From: Janthinobacterium sp. TB1-E2
Lineage (GTDB): Bacteria > Pseudomonadota > Gammaproteobacteria > Burkholderiales > Burkholderiaceae_D
Reading direction: 5' to 3'
DNA: 64,000 nt
Assembly (NCBI RefSeq): GCF_036885605.1
Contig: NZ_CP142523.1
Location: forward strand, 3,596,001 to 3,660,000
Positions 1-8,953 of the stretch are shown here, one piece after another; position 1 is the stretch's first letter, and each line of letters opens with the position of its first letter. Made by a program: the position numbers and the translations under genes. The notes beneath the pieces are model-generated. The model was not told the origin of the DNA. It saw only the letters and a list, made by a program, of their open reading frames with translations, and ran no database searches.

Positions 1-1202
1 AGGCCGCCGCCGGGCTTGCCCTTGCTGCTTTGATATGGCTTGCCCAGGTGCGTCAGCATCGACGGCTCGAAGCCGGGTCCCGCATCGGTAATGACCAGGT
101 GCAAGGCGTCCGCTTCGCGCGTCGCTTCGAAACGCAGCCACTCGGGCGACGCTTCCAGCGCATTGTCGAGCACATTGCAGATGGTCTGTTTCAGGGTTGA
201 ATCGAAGACGACGGGCACGTCGTGCTCGATGCGGTTATCGTACTCGAAATCCTGGATCGGGCGGCTGGTGCGCCACTCGTCGACTAGGTCGTTGAGGAAG
301 GTATTGATCGTCGTTTTCACGGAAGATTCCCCGCGCGCCTCGCCCGCGGACAATAAAATGCCGCTGACGATGCTCTTGCAGCGCTGCAACTGGGCCTGCA
401 TTTCCGTAATTTCTTCCAGCAATTCGCTGTTCTTGCTCAGTTCCGGCATGCGGCGCCAGTCGCCGAGGATGACGGACAGGGTCGCCAGCGGCGTGCCCAG
501 CTCGTGCGCGGCGCCCGATGCCAGCAAGCCCATGCGGATGATGTGCTCTTCTTCCGCCGCGCGCTGGCGCAAGTCCGCCACCTTGGCGTCGCCGGCGCGC
601 TGGTTGCGGTTGATGCGCGTGATGAACACCACGAGCAAGGCGGCGTTCAGGATGAAACAGATCAGCAAGCCCTGCACGTACAGGCTGGAAAAGCCCCGCT
701 CGGGGTCGATCGGCAGGATCAAGGGGCCGGGCAGCAAGGCCAGGCCGGCCAGGCACAGGCTCGTGATGGCGACCATGATCCACGTCGACCACACTTCCAG
801 CAGGACGGCGCTGAGGATGACTTGCAGTAAGTACAGGAAGGCAAACGGGTTGCTGATGCCGCCGCTCAGGTAGAGCTGGGCCGTCAGCACGGTGACGTCG
901 ACCAGCAGCGCGAGGAACAACGCCGTGTTGGAGACGGGCTGGCGTTCGTGCCAGCGCAACAGGCTGGCCAGATTGAAGGCGATGAGGCAGGACAGCACTT
1001 CGAGCATGTAGGGCACGGGCAAGGCGATGCCCAGCCCCACGCCCACACCGAAGATGGTGCTGATCTGGCCGATCACGGCCAGCCAGCGCAGCTGGATCAG
1101 CAGCTTCATGTTCTGGTGGCCGGCCGGATGTTCCATCTCGGCCGCCACCGCACCGCGCTCTAGCACTTCGCGGTTGGGCAGGATTTCAATCCTGCCCGGC
1201 AT
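1..1202 (-). CDS. regB: RegB/PrrB-type redox sensor histidine kinase (C-terminal end cut by window)
   Basis: Membrane sensor kinase of the RegB/PrrB/ActS group, which in known members senses the quinone-pool redox state and phosphorylates a RegA-type regulator. About 400 codons are visible from the ATG at 1202; the gene leaves the window inside its ATPase domain. Several hydrophobic segments fill the N-terminal half. Residues about 114-120 read GGISNPF, matching the RegB quinone-binding heptapeptide. The H-box is AAHELGTPLATL (His near 233), and the G1 box begins at DAGPGFEP close to the edge. The start overlaps the SURF1 gene by 17 bases, so the kinase is the last visible cistron of the cyo operon. 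The partner regulator would lie beyond base 1, which I cannot see. Confidence 0.86.
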   Translation of the reverse strand, partial: MPGRIEILPNREVLERGAVAAEMEHPAGHQNMKLLIQLRWLAVIGQISTIFGVGVGLGIALPVPYMLEVLSCLIAFNLASLLRWHERQPVSNTALFLALLVDVTVLTAQLYLSGGISNPFAFLYLLQVILSAVLLEVWSTWIMVAITSLCLAGLALLPGPLILPIDPERGFSSLYVQGLLICFILNAALLVVFITRINRNQRAGDAKVADLRQRAAEEEHIIRMGLLASGAAHELGTPLATLSVILGDWRRMPELSKNSELLEEITEMQAQLQRCKSIVSGILLSAGEARGESSVKTTINTFLNDLVDEWRTSRPIQDFEYDNRIEHDVPVVFDSTLKQTICNVLDNALEASPEWLRFEATREADALHLVITDAGPGFEPSMLTHLGKPYQSSKGKPGGG

Positions 1203-2013
1203 GGTCACTCTCTTGCGTGCCGGCGCGACGGCGCGCGCGGCGGCGCTTGTCTTCGCGCACGATCCACCACGTGATGCCGGCCACCATCAGGGCCAGCGCG
1301 AACCACGTCAGGGCGTACACGAGGTGGTTGTTGTGGAAGGAAATCACGGTCAGGCCGCCGACGGGAGCGTCGCTGGCCGTTTCCGATTTGGCCTTTGCGT
1401 CGACAAAATATGGCGCCACGTTGGTCAGCATGTGCGAGGCGCCGATGGCGGCCACGTCGCGCGAATACCAGTGCTGCGTGGCAGGACTGTTTTCGCGCAG
1501 AAAACCGCCGCCCGTTTCGCTGACGCGCAGCAAGCCGTCGACGTGCACGATGCCGGCCGGCGTGCTGGCGGCGATGCCTTCGCGTTTCGGCACGAAGCCG
1601 CGGTTGACCAGCACGGTGCTGCCATCGGCCAGACGCAAGGGCGTCATCAGCCAGTAACCGCTGCCCAGTGCCGTCGTTGCTTGCACCAGGGTATTGAAAA
1701 TGGGGAGATAGGTACCGGAGAGTCGCACATGGCGGTATTCATCCGTTTGCTGCGTGATGCTGGCCCAGGCTGCGGGTCCAGGTGCGTCCGTTGCGGGCGC
1801 ATGTACGCGTTGTTCGACGCGCTCGATCAGGTCAAGCTTCCAGAACAGGCGCTTGACTTGCCAGGTGCCCAAGGCACAGAAACCGGCAAACAAGATCCCC
1901 GCCAGCAAGGCCAATGCGTAGCGCACAGCCATGCCGCGTGGGCCTGGCGCGGCATCTTGCGATGCGGCGCCAGGGGCGCGCCCGGTGTTGCTTGGGCGCG
2001 TATTACTCATCAT
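1186..2013 (-). CDS. SURF1 family oxidase assembly protein
   Basis: SURF1 (Shy1) proteins help insert heme into subunit I of heme-copper oxidases at the inner membrane. The 275-residue product has the family layout: a first membrane helix near residues 30-50 followed by GTWQVKRL, a periplasmic domain with YRHVRLSGTY, LVNRGFVP and a late HNNHLVYALTWF stretch, and a second helix near 240-258. The length is normal. Its ATG overlaps the cyoD stop in the ATGA manner, and its tail overlaps the kinase start, so expression is probably coupled to both. SURF1 is best known from cytochrome c oxidase; here it sits in a quinol oxidase operon. Family assignment is firm; the exact client is inferred from position. 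Confidence 0.9.
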   Translation of the reverse strand: MMSNTRPSNTGRAPGAASQDAAPGPRGMAVRYALALLAGILFAGFCALGTWQVKRLFWKLDLIERVEQRVHAPATDAPGPAAWASITQQTDEYRHVRLSGTYLPIFNTLVQATTALGSGYWLMTPLRLADGSTVLVNRGFVPKREGIAASTPAGIVHVDGLLRVSETGGGFLRENSPATQHWYSRDVAAIGASHMLTNVAPYFVDAKAKSETASDAPVGGLTVISFHNNHLVYALTWFALALMVAGITWWIVREDKRRRARRRAGTQESDHAGQD

Positions 2014-2396
2014 GGAGCCGTTTTCGTATGCATGTACTCAGGCATCAGATCCGGCATCATGTTGTGGTTCATGTGGTACATGACCCACAGGGAGCCGGCC
2101 ATGGCAATGCCCACGATCATGATGGTGAAGATCAGCGCCATCATGTTCCAGCCGCCTTCGGACTTGGTGTTCATGTGCAGGAAGTACACCATGTGTACCA
2201 CCACTTGAACAGCCGCGAACGCCAGCAGGACCAGGCCCATGGTGCCCGAGTTGGTGATGGCTTTCGTCATCACCAGCCAGAAAGGAATGGCCGTCAGGAT
2301 CACCGACAGGATGAAACCGATCGTGTAGCTTTTCAGGCTGCCATGATCGTGGTTGTCATGGTGGTGGCTATCGCCGTGTGTGTGGTGGTCGCTCAT
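2010..2396 (-). CDS. cyoD: Cytochrome o ubiquinol oxidase subunit IV
   Basis: Small subunit IV of the bo3-type ubiquinol oxidase, thought to stabilise CuB binding and assembly. The product is 128 residues with a histidine-rich N-terminus ([13 protein letters not shown]) and three membrane helices, including HMVYFLHMNT and a Met/His-rich end (NHNMMPDLMPEYMHTK). I chose the ATG at 2396 rather than an upstream in-frame codon at 2477 because it overlaps the cyoC stop by four bases (ATGA) and gives the normal family length. The next gene (SURF1) again overlaps by four bases. Confidence 0.93.
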   Translation of the reverse strand: MSDHHTHGDSHHHDNHDHGSLKSYTIGFILSVILTAIPFWLVMTKAITNSGTMGLVLLAFAAVQVVVHMVYFLHMNTKSEGGWNMMALIFTIMIVGIAMAGSLWVMYHMNHNMMPDLMPEYMHTKTAP

Positions 2397-3031
2397 GGCA
2401 GCACTCCCATCAGGTAGACAAAGGTGAAGACGCCGATCCAGATGACGTCCAGGAAGTGCCAGAACAGCGACAGGCACATCATGCGGCGGCCGTTTTCCGG
2501 GGTCAGGCCATGCTTGTTCAACTGGAACATCAAGGTCACGAGCCAGATCACGCCGAACGTCACGTGCAAGCCGTGGGTACCGACCAGGGCGAAGAACGAC
2601 GACAGGAACGCGCTGCGCTGCGGACCGGCACCTTCGTGGATCAGATGAATGAATTCATACATTTCCAGCGACAGGAAGGCCAGGCCGAACAGGCCCGTGA
2701 TGCCCAGCCAGACCAGGGTGCTGCGCAATTGCTTGCGCTGCATGGCCAGCATGGCGAAGCCGTAGGTGATCGACGACAGCAGCAGCATGGCCGTGTTGAC
2801 GGCCACCAGCGGCAGGTCGAACAGCGCGGCGCCCGTCGGGCCGTCCGCGTAGCTGCGGCCGACCACGGCGTACGTGGCGAACAGACAGGCGAAGATCAGG
2901 CAATCGCTCATCAGGTAGAGCCAGAAACCCAGCAGGCTGCCGTTTTCCGGGTGGTGCTCGCGCACAAAGTAGCTGCGCGTGCTTGGTGCGGCGCCAGCGG
3001 CGCCGGTGTTATGGGCGATGGTATCAGACAT
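2393..3031 (-). CDS. cyoC: Cytochrome o ubiquinol oxidase subunit III
   Basis: Subunit III of the heme-copper quinol oxidase, 212 residues with five membrane helices as in the E. coli protein. Recognisable stretches are [31 protein letters not shown] and [12 protein letters not shown]; the conserved glutamate and histidine positions of the subunit III fold are present. The start overlaps the last eight bases of cyoB, and its stop overlaps the cyoD start. Confidence 0.95.
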   Translation of the reverse strand: MSDTIAHNTGAAGAAPSTRSYFVREHHPENGSLLGFWLYLMSDCLIFACLFATYAVVGRSYADGPTGAALFDLPLVAVNTAMLLLSSITYGFAMLAMQRKQLRSTLVWLGITGLFGLAFLSLEMYEFIHLIHEGAGPQRSAFLSSFFALVGTHGLHVTFGVIWLVTLMFQLNKHGLTPENGRRMMCLSLFWHFLDVIWIGVFTFVYLMGVLP

Positions 3032-5027
3032 GGCTGCTCAGCAATTTAGTATAAGCGTCTTCGGTACGGACCACTTCTTCCGCAGGAATGTAGTAATCGC
3101 GCTTGTAGTTGAAGGTATGGACGATGATGGTAACCATCATGATCACGAAGCCAATGCTGGCGACGAGCCACATTTGCCAGATCAGGCCAAAACCGACCAG
3201 TGCGGACAGTGCGGCGATCACGAAACCAGCCCAGGTGTTCTTCGGCATGTGGATCTTCGTGAAACCGGACGTCGGACGCTGGTAACCGTGTTTCTTCATG
3301 TCAGTCCATGCATCGAGTTCGTGCACTTGTGGCGTGAAGGCGAAATTATAGTCTGGCGGTGGCGACGACGTCGACCATTCCAGCGTACGGCCGCCCCATG
3401 GGTCACCGGTGACGTCGCGCAGGGCGTGACGGTTACGGTAGCTGACGAAGAACTGGATCAGCATGGAAGCGATACCCAGTGCGATCGAGACAGCGCCAAA
3501 CCAGGCGATGATGGTCCAGATTTGCAACGATGGATCTTCGAAGTGATTGACACGACGGGTCACGCCCATCAGGCCCAGCACGTACAGCGGCATGAAGGCC
3601 AGGTAGAAGCCGACGAACCAGAACCAGAACGAGCACTTGCCCCAGAACACATCGAGCTTGTAGCCGAAGGCTTTCGGGTACCAGTAGTTAATCGCAGCGA
3701 AGACACCGAAGACCACGCCGCCGATAATCACGTTATGGAAGTGGGCGATCAGGAACAGGCTGTTGTGCAGCACGAAGTCAGCTGGTGGTACGGCCAGCAA
3801 TACGCCGGTCATGCCGCCGATGGTGAAGGTGACCATGAAGCCGATCGTCCACAGCATGGGCAGTTCAAAACGGATGCGGCCGCGGTACATGGTAAACAGC
3901 CAGTTGAAGATCTTCGCGCCCGTCGGGATCGAGATGATCATCGTCGTGATGCCGAAGAAGGAGTTGACGCTGGCGCCCGAACCCATGGTGAAGAAGTGAT
4001 GCAGCCATACCAGGTACGACAGGATCATGATGACGCACGTGGCGTACACCATCGAGGCGTAGCCGAACAAACGCTTGCTGCTGAACGTGGCGACGACTTC
4101 CGAGAACACGCCGAACAGCGGCAGGATCAGGATGTAGACCTCTGGGTGGCCCCAGATCCAGATCAGGTTGACGTACATCATGGCGTTGCCGCCCAGTTCC
4201 GTCGTGAAGAAGTTAAAGCCTGCAACGCGGTCCAGCGACAGCATGGCCAGCACAGCCGTCAGCACCGGGAAAGCGGCGACGATCAGGATGTTGGTGCACA
4301 GTGCCGTCCAGGTGAAGACGGGCATTTTCATCCAGGTCATGCCTGGCGCGCGCATCTTGACGATGGTGGCGATCAGGTTGACACCGGACAATAGCGTCCC
4401 GACCCCGGCAATCTGCAAGGACCAGATGTAATAGTCTACCCCCACGTCCGGACTGCCGACGATGCCCGACAGCGGTGGATACGCCAGCCAGCCCGTGCGG
4501 GCGAATTCGCCGACGAACAGCGACGCCATGACCAGGGCGGCGCCCATGGTGGTCATCCAGAAGCTGAAGTTGTTAAGGAATGGGAAAGCCACGTCGCGCG
4601 CGCCGATTTGCAGCGGCACCACGTAGTTCATCAGACCCGTCACGAAAGGCATCGCGACGAAGAAGATCATGATCACGCCGTGAGCGGTGAAGATCTGGTC
4701 GTAGTGATGCGGTGGCAGGAAGCCGGCATTGTCGCCAAAGGCGACAGCCTGCTGGGTACGCATCATCAGCGCGTCGGCAAAGCCGCGCAGCAGCATGACA
4801 AGACCCAGGATCATGTACATGATACCGATTTTTTTATGGTCGATACTGGTGATCCAGTCGCGCCACAGGGTACCCCAGACGCGGAAATACGTCAGTGCCG
4901 CAACGAGTGCGATACCGCCCAGGGCAACCATGGCAAAGGTCACCAGCAGGATAGGTTCGTGAAATGGAATTGCATCCCAAGTCAGACGGCCGAATATAAG
5001 CTTCGTCAGATCAATATGGTCTAGCAT
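3024..5027 (-). CDS. cyoB: Cytochrome o ubiquinol oxidase subunit I
   Basis: Catalytic subunit I of the proton-pumping bo3 ubiquinol oxidase, which reduces O2 to water in the inner membrane. The 667-residue product carries the metal ligands: [10 protein letters not shown] (low-spin heme His), [12 protein letters not shown] (CuB His with the cross-linked Tyr four residues later), [11 protein letters not shown] (two CuB His) and [11 protein letters not shown] (high-spin and low-spin heme His). The start is set at the ATG at 5027, giving [15 protein letters not shown] as in relatives; twenty codons of upstream in-frame sequence look non-coding. A gap of 84 bases separates it from cyoA. Confidence 0.96.
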   Translation of the reverse strand: MLDHIDLTKLIFGRLTWDAIPFHEPILLVTFAMVALGGIALVAALTYFRVWGTLWRDWITSIDHKKIGIMYMILGLVMLLRGFADALMMRTQQAVAFGDNAGFLPPHHYDQIFTAHGVIMIFFVAMPFVTGLMNYVVPLQIGARDVAFPFLNNFSFWMTTMGAALVMASLFVGEFARTGWLAYPPLSGIVGSPDVGVDYYIWSLQIAGVGTLLSGVNLIATIVKMRAPGMTWMKMPVFTWTALCTNILIVAAFPVLTAVLAMLSLDRVAGFNFFTTELGGNAMMYVNLIWIWGHPEVYILILPLFGVFSEVVATFSSKRLFGYASMVYATCVIMILSYLVWLHHFFTMGSGASVNSFFGITTMIISIPTGAKIFNWLFTMYRGRIRFELPMLWTIGFMVTFTIGGMTGVLLAVPPADFVLHNSLFLIAHFHNVIIGGVVFGVFAAINYWYPKAFGYKLDVFWGKCSFWFWFVGFYLAFMPLYVLGLMGVTRRVNHFEDPSLQIWTIIAWFGAVSIALGIASMLIQFFVSYRNRHALRDVTGDPWGGRTLEWSTSSPPPDYNFAFTPQVHELDAWTDMKKHGYQRPTSGFTKIHMPKNTWAGFVIAALSALVGFGLIWQMWLVASIGFVIMMVTIIVHTFNYKRDYYIPAEEVVRTEDAYTKLLSSHV

Positions 5028-5111
5028 TGTTACTCTCAGAGAAAAAAGGGAGGCGCCAGGCAAACGGCGCCAGTATCTGCAGCGCAATGCGCTGCGGGAT
5101 TCATGCAGTTG

Positions 5112-6095
5112 TTACTTGGCTTGAACGCCCTTTTCAACCACTGCATCGCTAGCGACTACTGCCGTTACGGCCGCTACCGGGCTATTTGCCATCGTCAACT
5201 TATATGGCTGGACCGGCGTCACGCACAGGGCGTCGGAAACGATGGTGCGGTTCAGGATTGCCTTGTACAGGTCGTTAGGCACGGCGCTGTAGCGGCGGAC
5301 CGGATCGCGTTCGCTAGGCTGGGCCAGCGACAGGTAGTCGTCGCGGTTCAGCGCGCCGCCACCGGCACGTGCCGATTCCACCCATTTGTCGAAGTCCGCA
5401 TCATTGACACCGTGGAACTTGAAGTGCATGCCCGAGAAACCGGCACCGCTGTAGTTCGCGGAGAAGCCCTTGTAGACACCAGGCTTGTTGATGACGGCAT
5501 TCAACTGCGTTTCCATGCCCGGCATGGCGTAGATCTGACCTGCCAGTGCGGGGATGAAGAACGAGTTCATGACGGACGACGCGGTGATCTTGAAGCGGAT
5601 TGGACGATCGACAGGCGCGTACAGTTCATTCACGGAAGCGATGCCTTGCTCCGGGTAGATGAACAGCCATTTCCAGTCCAGGGCCACGACTTCGACGATC
5701 ATCGGCTTGTGGCTGGCAGGAATAGGACGGTTCGCGTCGATACGGCTCAATGGGCGGTAAGGATCGAGGGTGTGGGTACTGATCCAGGTCAGCAGGCCCA
5801 GCACGATAATGATCAACAGGGGCGCGCCCCAGATAATCAGCTCGAGGCGAGTCGAGTGGTCCCAGTCCGGCTCGTATTTGGCCGCGGTGTTGTTTTTTCT
5901 ATAGCGCCATGCGAAAAGCAGGGTCAGGGCGATTACCGGAACGATAATCAACAGCATCAGCAATGTAGAGATGACAATCAAATTGCCTTGCTGAACTGCG
6001 ATGTCACCAGACGCATTCAGTACCACCGTATTGCAACCAGCCAACAATGCGAGAGGTAAAAGAAGCAGTCCGCGACGAACTTTTAATGAAAACAT
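5112..6095 (-). CDS. cyoA: Cytochrome o ubiquinol oxidase subunit II (lipoprotein)
   Basis: Subunit II of the quinol oxidase, 327 residues. It begins with a lipoprotein signal ending in LLAGC (lipid-modified Cys near residue 21), followed by two membrane helices and a periplasmic cupredoxin domain. The copper-A ligands of cytochrome c oxidases are absent: the equivalent region reads SANYSGAGFSGMHF, as expected for a quinol oxidase. The start at 6095 gives the signal peptide directly. It is the first gene of the operon, and no cyoE (heme O synthase) is seen in the window. The 217 bases up to the divergent MFS gene must hold the operon promoter, but no convincing -35/-10 pair stands out. Confidence 0.95.
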   Translation of the reverse strand: MFSLKVRRGLLLLPLALLAGCNTVVLNASGDIAVQQGNLIVISTLLMLLIIVPVIALTLLFAWRYRKNNTAAKYEPDWDHSTRLELIIWGAPLLIIIVLGLLTWISTHTLDPYRPLSRIDANRPIPASHKPMIVEVVALDWKWLFIYPEQGIASVNELYAPVDRPIRFKITASSVMNSFFIPALAGQIYAMPGMETQLNAVINKPGVYKGFSANYSGAGFSGMHFKFHGVNDADFDKWVESARAGGGALNRDDYLSLAQPSERDPVRRYSAVPNDLYKAILNRTIVSDALCVTPVQPYKLTMANSPVAAVTAVVASDAVVEKGVQAK

Positions 6096-6312
6096 ACAGG
6101 AAAGTCCAGTACAGGGGATGAAGATATGGTACTGTATTCTCACTGGAGCGCGTTGGCAATTGGACGTTTTGTCCACCCCCTTGCTCGGATTTTCACTGGG
6201 TGGCTGCGGAGTTTTCCTACAGCTATCTATTGAATAGTCCTACTCCGGGCGTGAGACACCCGGGGTATGTTACGCGTTGGCCGAACTCGAAACTATATTG
6301 GAGACGATCATC

Positions 6313-7659
6313 ATGTCCAGCACGCGCATACACAGCGGGGATGTACCCGCCGACTTTTCCCCCCACTCCCTGCGCGACGCACGCGGGGCCGGCACGGTCG
6401 AATCGCATATCGACCCCGGTGAGATCGCCGTCGGCGTGATCATCGGCCGCGCTTCCGAATACTTTGACTTCTTTGTCTACGCCATCGCCTCGGTGCTGGT
6501 GTTTCCACGCGTCTTCTTCCCGTTTGAAGAACGCCTGGAGGGTACATTATATGCATTCCTGATCTTTTCGTTCGCCTTCATCGCCCGTCCGTTCGGCACC
6601 GTGATCTTCATGGAGATCCAGCGCCGCATGGGACGCAGCGCCAAGCTGACGTTCGCCCTCTTCCTGCTGGGCGTGTCGACGGCCGGCATCGCTTTCCTGC
6701 CGACGTATTCCCACCTGGGCTTTGCCGCCATCATCTGGCTGTCCGTGCTGCGCATCGGCCAAGGCGTGGCGCTGGGCGGTTCGTGGGATGGCCTGCCTTC
6801 GCTGCTGGCCCTGAACGCGCCGGAAAACAAGCGCGGCTGGTACGCCATGCTGGGCCAGCTGGGCGCACCGGTCGGCTTCCTGATCGCCGCCGGCCTGTTC
6901 TGGTTCATGCTGACCACCCTGACGGATGAAGACTTCCTCGACTGGGGCTGGCGCTATCCTTTCTATGTGGCTTTCGCCATCAACGTCGTGGCCCTGTTTG
7001 CCCGTCTGCGCCTCGTGTCGACGAATGAATATGCGCGTCTGCTCGACGAACGCGAACTGCAGCCCGTGAGCGTGTTTGAAATGAGCCGCGGCCAAGGCCG
7101 TAACGTGCTGATCGGCGCCCTCGCCGCGCTGGCCAGCTACGCGCTGTTCCACCTCGTCACCGTGTTCCCGCTGTCGTGGATTTCCGTCTACCAGACGCGT
7201 TCCGCCTCGGACTTCCTGCAAATCCAGATGCTGGGCGCCGTGCTGGCCGCCGTCGGCGTGGTGATTTCCGGCGTGCTGGCCGATAAAGTGGGCCGCCGCA
7301 CCACCCTTGGCGTGCTGGCCGTGCTGATCGCCATCTTCAGCGCCTTCGTGCCAACCCTGATGGGTGGCGGCAATACGGGCCAGGACGTCTTCATCCTCGT
7401 GGGCTTCAGCCTGCTGGGCTTGTCCTACGGCCAGGCAGCCGGCGCCGTGACGGCCAACTTTCCTGCCCGCTTCCGCTACACGGGCGCGGCCCTGACGTCC
7501 GACCTGGCCTGGCTGGTCGGTGCCGGCTTCGCCCCGCTCGTGGCGCTGGGCCTGTCGGCCAACTTCGGCCTCGCCTATGTCAGCTTCTACCTGCTGTCGG
7601 GTGCCGTCGCCTCGCTGGCCGCGCTGAGCCTGAACCGGGCGCTGGAAATCCGCGACTGA
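6313..7659 (+). CDS. MFS transporter, metabolite:H+ symporter type
   Basis: Inner-membrane transporter of the major facilitator superfamily, 448 residues with about twelve helices. The GRASEYFDFFVYAIASVL stretch in helix 1 and RIGQGVALGGSWDGLPSLLA in helix 4 match the metabolite:H+ symporter branch, and the loop after helix 8 reads LADKVGRRTT. The substrate cannot be told. The ATG at 6313 follows TTGGAGACG, a reasonable ribosome site; an in-frame ATG twelve codons upstream lacks one. It stands alone between the divergent cyo operon and a repeat array whose first unit carries its terminator. Confidence 0.88.
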   Translation: MSSTRIHSGDVPADFSPHSLRDARGAGTVESHIDPGEIAVGVIIGRASEYFDFFVYAIASVLVFPRVFFPFEERLEGTLYAFLIFSFAFIARPFGTVIFMEIQRRMGRSAKLTFALFLLGVSTAGIAFLPTYSHLGFAAIIWLSVLRIGQGVALGGSWDGLPSLLALNAPENKRGWYAMLGQLGAPVGFLIAAGLFWFMLTTLTDEDFLDWGWRYPFYVAFAINVVALFARLRLVSTNEYARLLDERELQPVSVFEMSRGQGRNVLIGALAALASYALFHLVTVFPLSWISVYQTRSASDFLQIQMLGAVLAAVGVVISGVLADKVGRRTTLGVLAVLIAIFSAFVPTLMGGGNTGQDVFILVGFSLLGLSYGQAAGAVTANFPARFRYTGAALTSDLAWLVGAGFAPLVALGLSANFGLAYVSFYLLSGAVASLAALSLNRALEIRD

Positions 7660-7723
7660 CATATAGACTGACATATATATAGAAGCAATCCGGGTGGCAG
7701 CGCGCCGCCACCCGGAACACCCC

Positions 7724-7752
7724 AAAAACGCCGGCACCGTCCGGCGTTTTTT
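7724..7752 (+). terminator. Rho-independent terminator of the MFS gene (repeat copy 1)
   Basis: Stem CGCCGG / CCGGCG with loop CACCGT, flanked by five A on the left and six T on the right, 65 bases after the MFS stop. The A and T tracts make it usable from both sides. The same hairpin recurs at about 7905-7932 and 8087-8116 in the other repeat units, so readthrough toward hsp20 meets three terminators in series. Confidence 0.85.
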
Positions 7753-7753
7753 C

Positions 7754-8200
7754 GTAGGTCGGCTTAGCCCGCAGGGCGTAAGCCGACAGGCGCCGCCACG
7801 AAGATTGTCAGATTACGCTGCGCTAATCTGACCTACGCAGCTAAAACTGACATATATATAGAGAGACAACTGGGGTGGCAGCGCGCCGCCACCCGGAACA
7901 CCCCAAAAACGCCGGCACCGTCCGGCGTTTTTTCGTAGGTCGGCTTAGCCCGCAGGGCGTAAGCCGACAGGCGCCGCCACGAAGACTGTCAGATTACGCT
8001 GCGCTAATCTGACCTACGCAGCTAAAACTTGACATATATATAGAGAGGCAACTGGGGTGGCAGCGCCCCGCCATCCGGAACACCCCAAAAAACGCCGGCA
8101 CCGTCCGGCGTTTTTTCGTAGGTCGGCTTAGCCCGCAGGGCGTAAGCCGACAGGCGCCGCCACGAAGATTGCCGGATTGCGCTGCGCTAATCTCACCTAC
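7754..8200. repeat. Three GTAGGTCGG palindromic elements inside the tandem array
   Basis: Elements at 7754-7836, 7935-8017 and 8118-8200. Each holds two inverted pairs: GTCGGCTTAGCCC with GGGCGTAAGCCGAC, and CAGATTACG with CGCTAATCTG, and ends in CCTAC, the complement of the opening GTAGG. They belong to the same dispersed family as the copies at 27224, 40542, 47936 and 58486. They look like REP-type elements, which in other bacteria are moved by REP-associated tyrosine transposases; no such transposase is in this window. Confidence 0.8.
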
Positions 8201-8221
8201 GCAGCTAAAACCCGGCCCGGC

Positions 8222-8674
8222 TCACTGTATCGACAGTTGCCGCCCACCCGTGCCTTCCTTCTTCGGCAAGTTCAGCAGCAGCACGCCATTTTCATAGCGG
8301 GCCTGCGCGCCTGCCTCGTCCACCTCGTGCGGTAGCACAAAACTGCGGTACTGCTGGCCGTACTCGCGTTCGCTGCGCACGGTCTTGCCGCCGCCGTCGC
8401 GCGTCACTCGCTCATCCTTGAGTTCGGCGCTGATGGAGACGCGGTTGCCGTCGATGGAGACTTTGATATCGTCCTTGTTGACACCGGGAATGTCCGCCTG
8501 CACCTGATAGGCTTGTTCGGTTTCGGAAATGTCGACACGCATGCGTGCCGAACCGCCATCGCGCAAGCGCAAGGCGGGCGCGAAAAAGTCGTGCATGAAT
8601 TCTTCCATGTCGCTGAACGGGTCGAAACGTGCCAGCGGGTTTTGCGGATCGCGACGGATCAGTTGATTAGCCAT
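8222..8674 (-). CDS. hsp20: Hsp20 / alpha-crystallin family small heat-shock protein
   Basis: ATP-independent chaperone that holds unfolding proteins, 150 residues. The N-terminus (RRDPQNPLARFDPFSDMEEFMHDFF) is followed by an alpha-crystallin domain from about residue 45 (VDISETEQAYQVQADIPGV, VSISAELKDE, YRSFVLPHEVD, YENGVLLLNLPKKE). The start at 8674 is fixed by an AGGAGGACATC ribosome site just upstream. It ends 11 bases beyond the repeat array. A candidate FNR-class promoter lies upstream at 8740-8780. Confidence 0.93.
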   Translation of the reverse strand: MANQLIRRDPQNPLARFDPFSDMEEFMHDFFAPALRLRDGGSARMRVDISETEQAYQVQADIPGVNKDDIKVSIDGNRVSISAELKDERVTRDGGGKTVRSEREYGQQYRSFVLPHEVDEAGAQARYENGVLLLNLPKKEGTGGRQLSIQ

Positions 8675-8739
8675 GATGTCCTCCTGCATGGGCTGGTTTG
8701 CACACGGCGGCCGTCCGCTTGGACGTCGCCACCTCTTGC

Positions 8740-8780
8740 ATCTTAGGATGTCAACAACCAATCTCTTTGATCTGCCTCAA
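8740..8780 (-). promoter_or_regulatory. Candidate FNR/Anr-type promoter for hsp20
   Basis: Read on the minus strand, TTGAGGCAGATCAA (8780-8767) matches the FNR box TTGATnnnnATCAA at nine of ten positions. The hexamer TAAGAT at 8745-8740 is centred 31 bases downstream of the box centre, which is the class II activator geometry (box near -41.5). The site could also serve the divergent kinase gene. Seen directly: the box and the spacing; regulation is inferred. Confidence 0.45.
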
Positions 8781-8953
8781 TCGTGGCCAGCTTGATTTTT
8801 CCTCTACCTTCATCTGTGCGCTGCCCCGCATTGCACTACCTTGCGCCTGCGAAAAATGCCCCAAGGCTGTTATGCTAGCGCACGCTATGCTTGACCATCA
8901 GAAATCTTGCATTTCAATTAAAATTGATTTTTTCGCGACAGCCTTACACGGAC

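Larger units (their letters stand above)
7669..8211. repeat. Threefold tandem repeat, unit about 180 bp
   Basis: Three head-to-tail copies fill the space between the MFS gene and hsp20: 7669-7847, 7848-8029 and 8030-8211. Each unit has three parts in the same order: an AT-rich leader (TGACATATATATAG) with a GGGTGGC...GCCACCC hairpin; a rho-independent terminator hairpin (CGCCGG/CCGGCG with A and T tracts); and a paired palindrome from GTAGGTCGGCTTAGCCC to CTGACCTAC. Copies differ by a few substitutions and 1-3 base indels; copy 3 is the most diverged. No plausible coding sequence lies inside. An extra partial TGACATATAG at 7658-7667 suggests that the unit edge has slipped or duplicated. Confidence 0.95.

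Noticed and set aside
6096..6312. Riboswitch or leader RNA between cyoA and the MFS gene
   Set aside because: Only a short weak CCGGG/CCCGG pairing is present; no recognisable aptamer pattern.
7669..8211. CRISPR array
   Set aside because: Repeats are about 180 bases, contiguous and without spacers; no cas genes.
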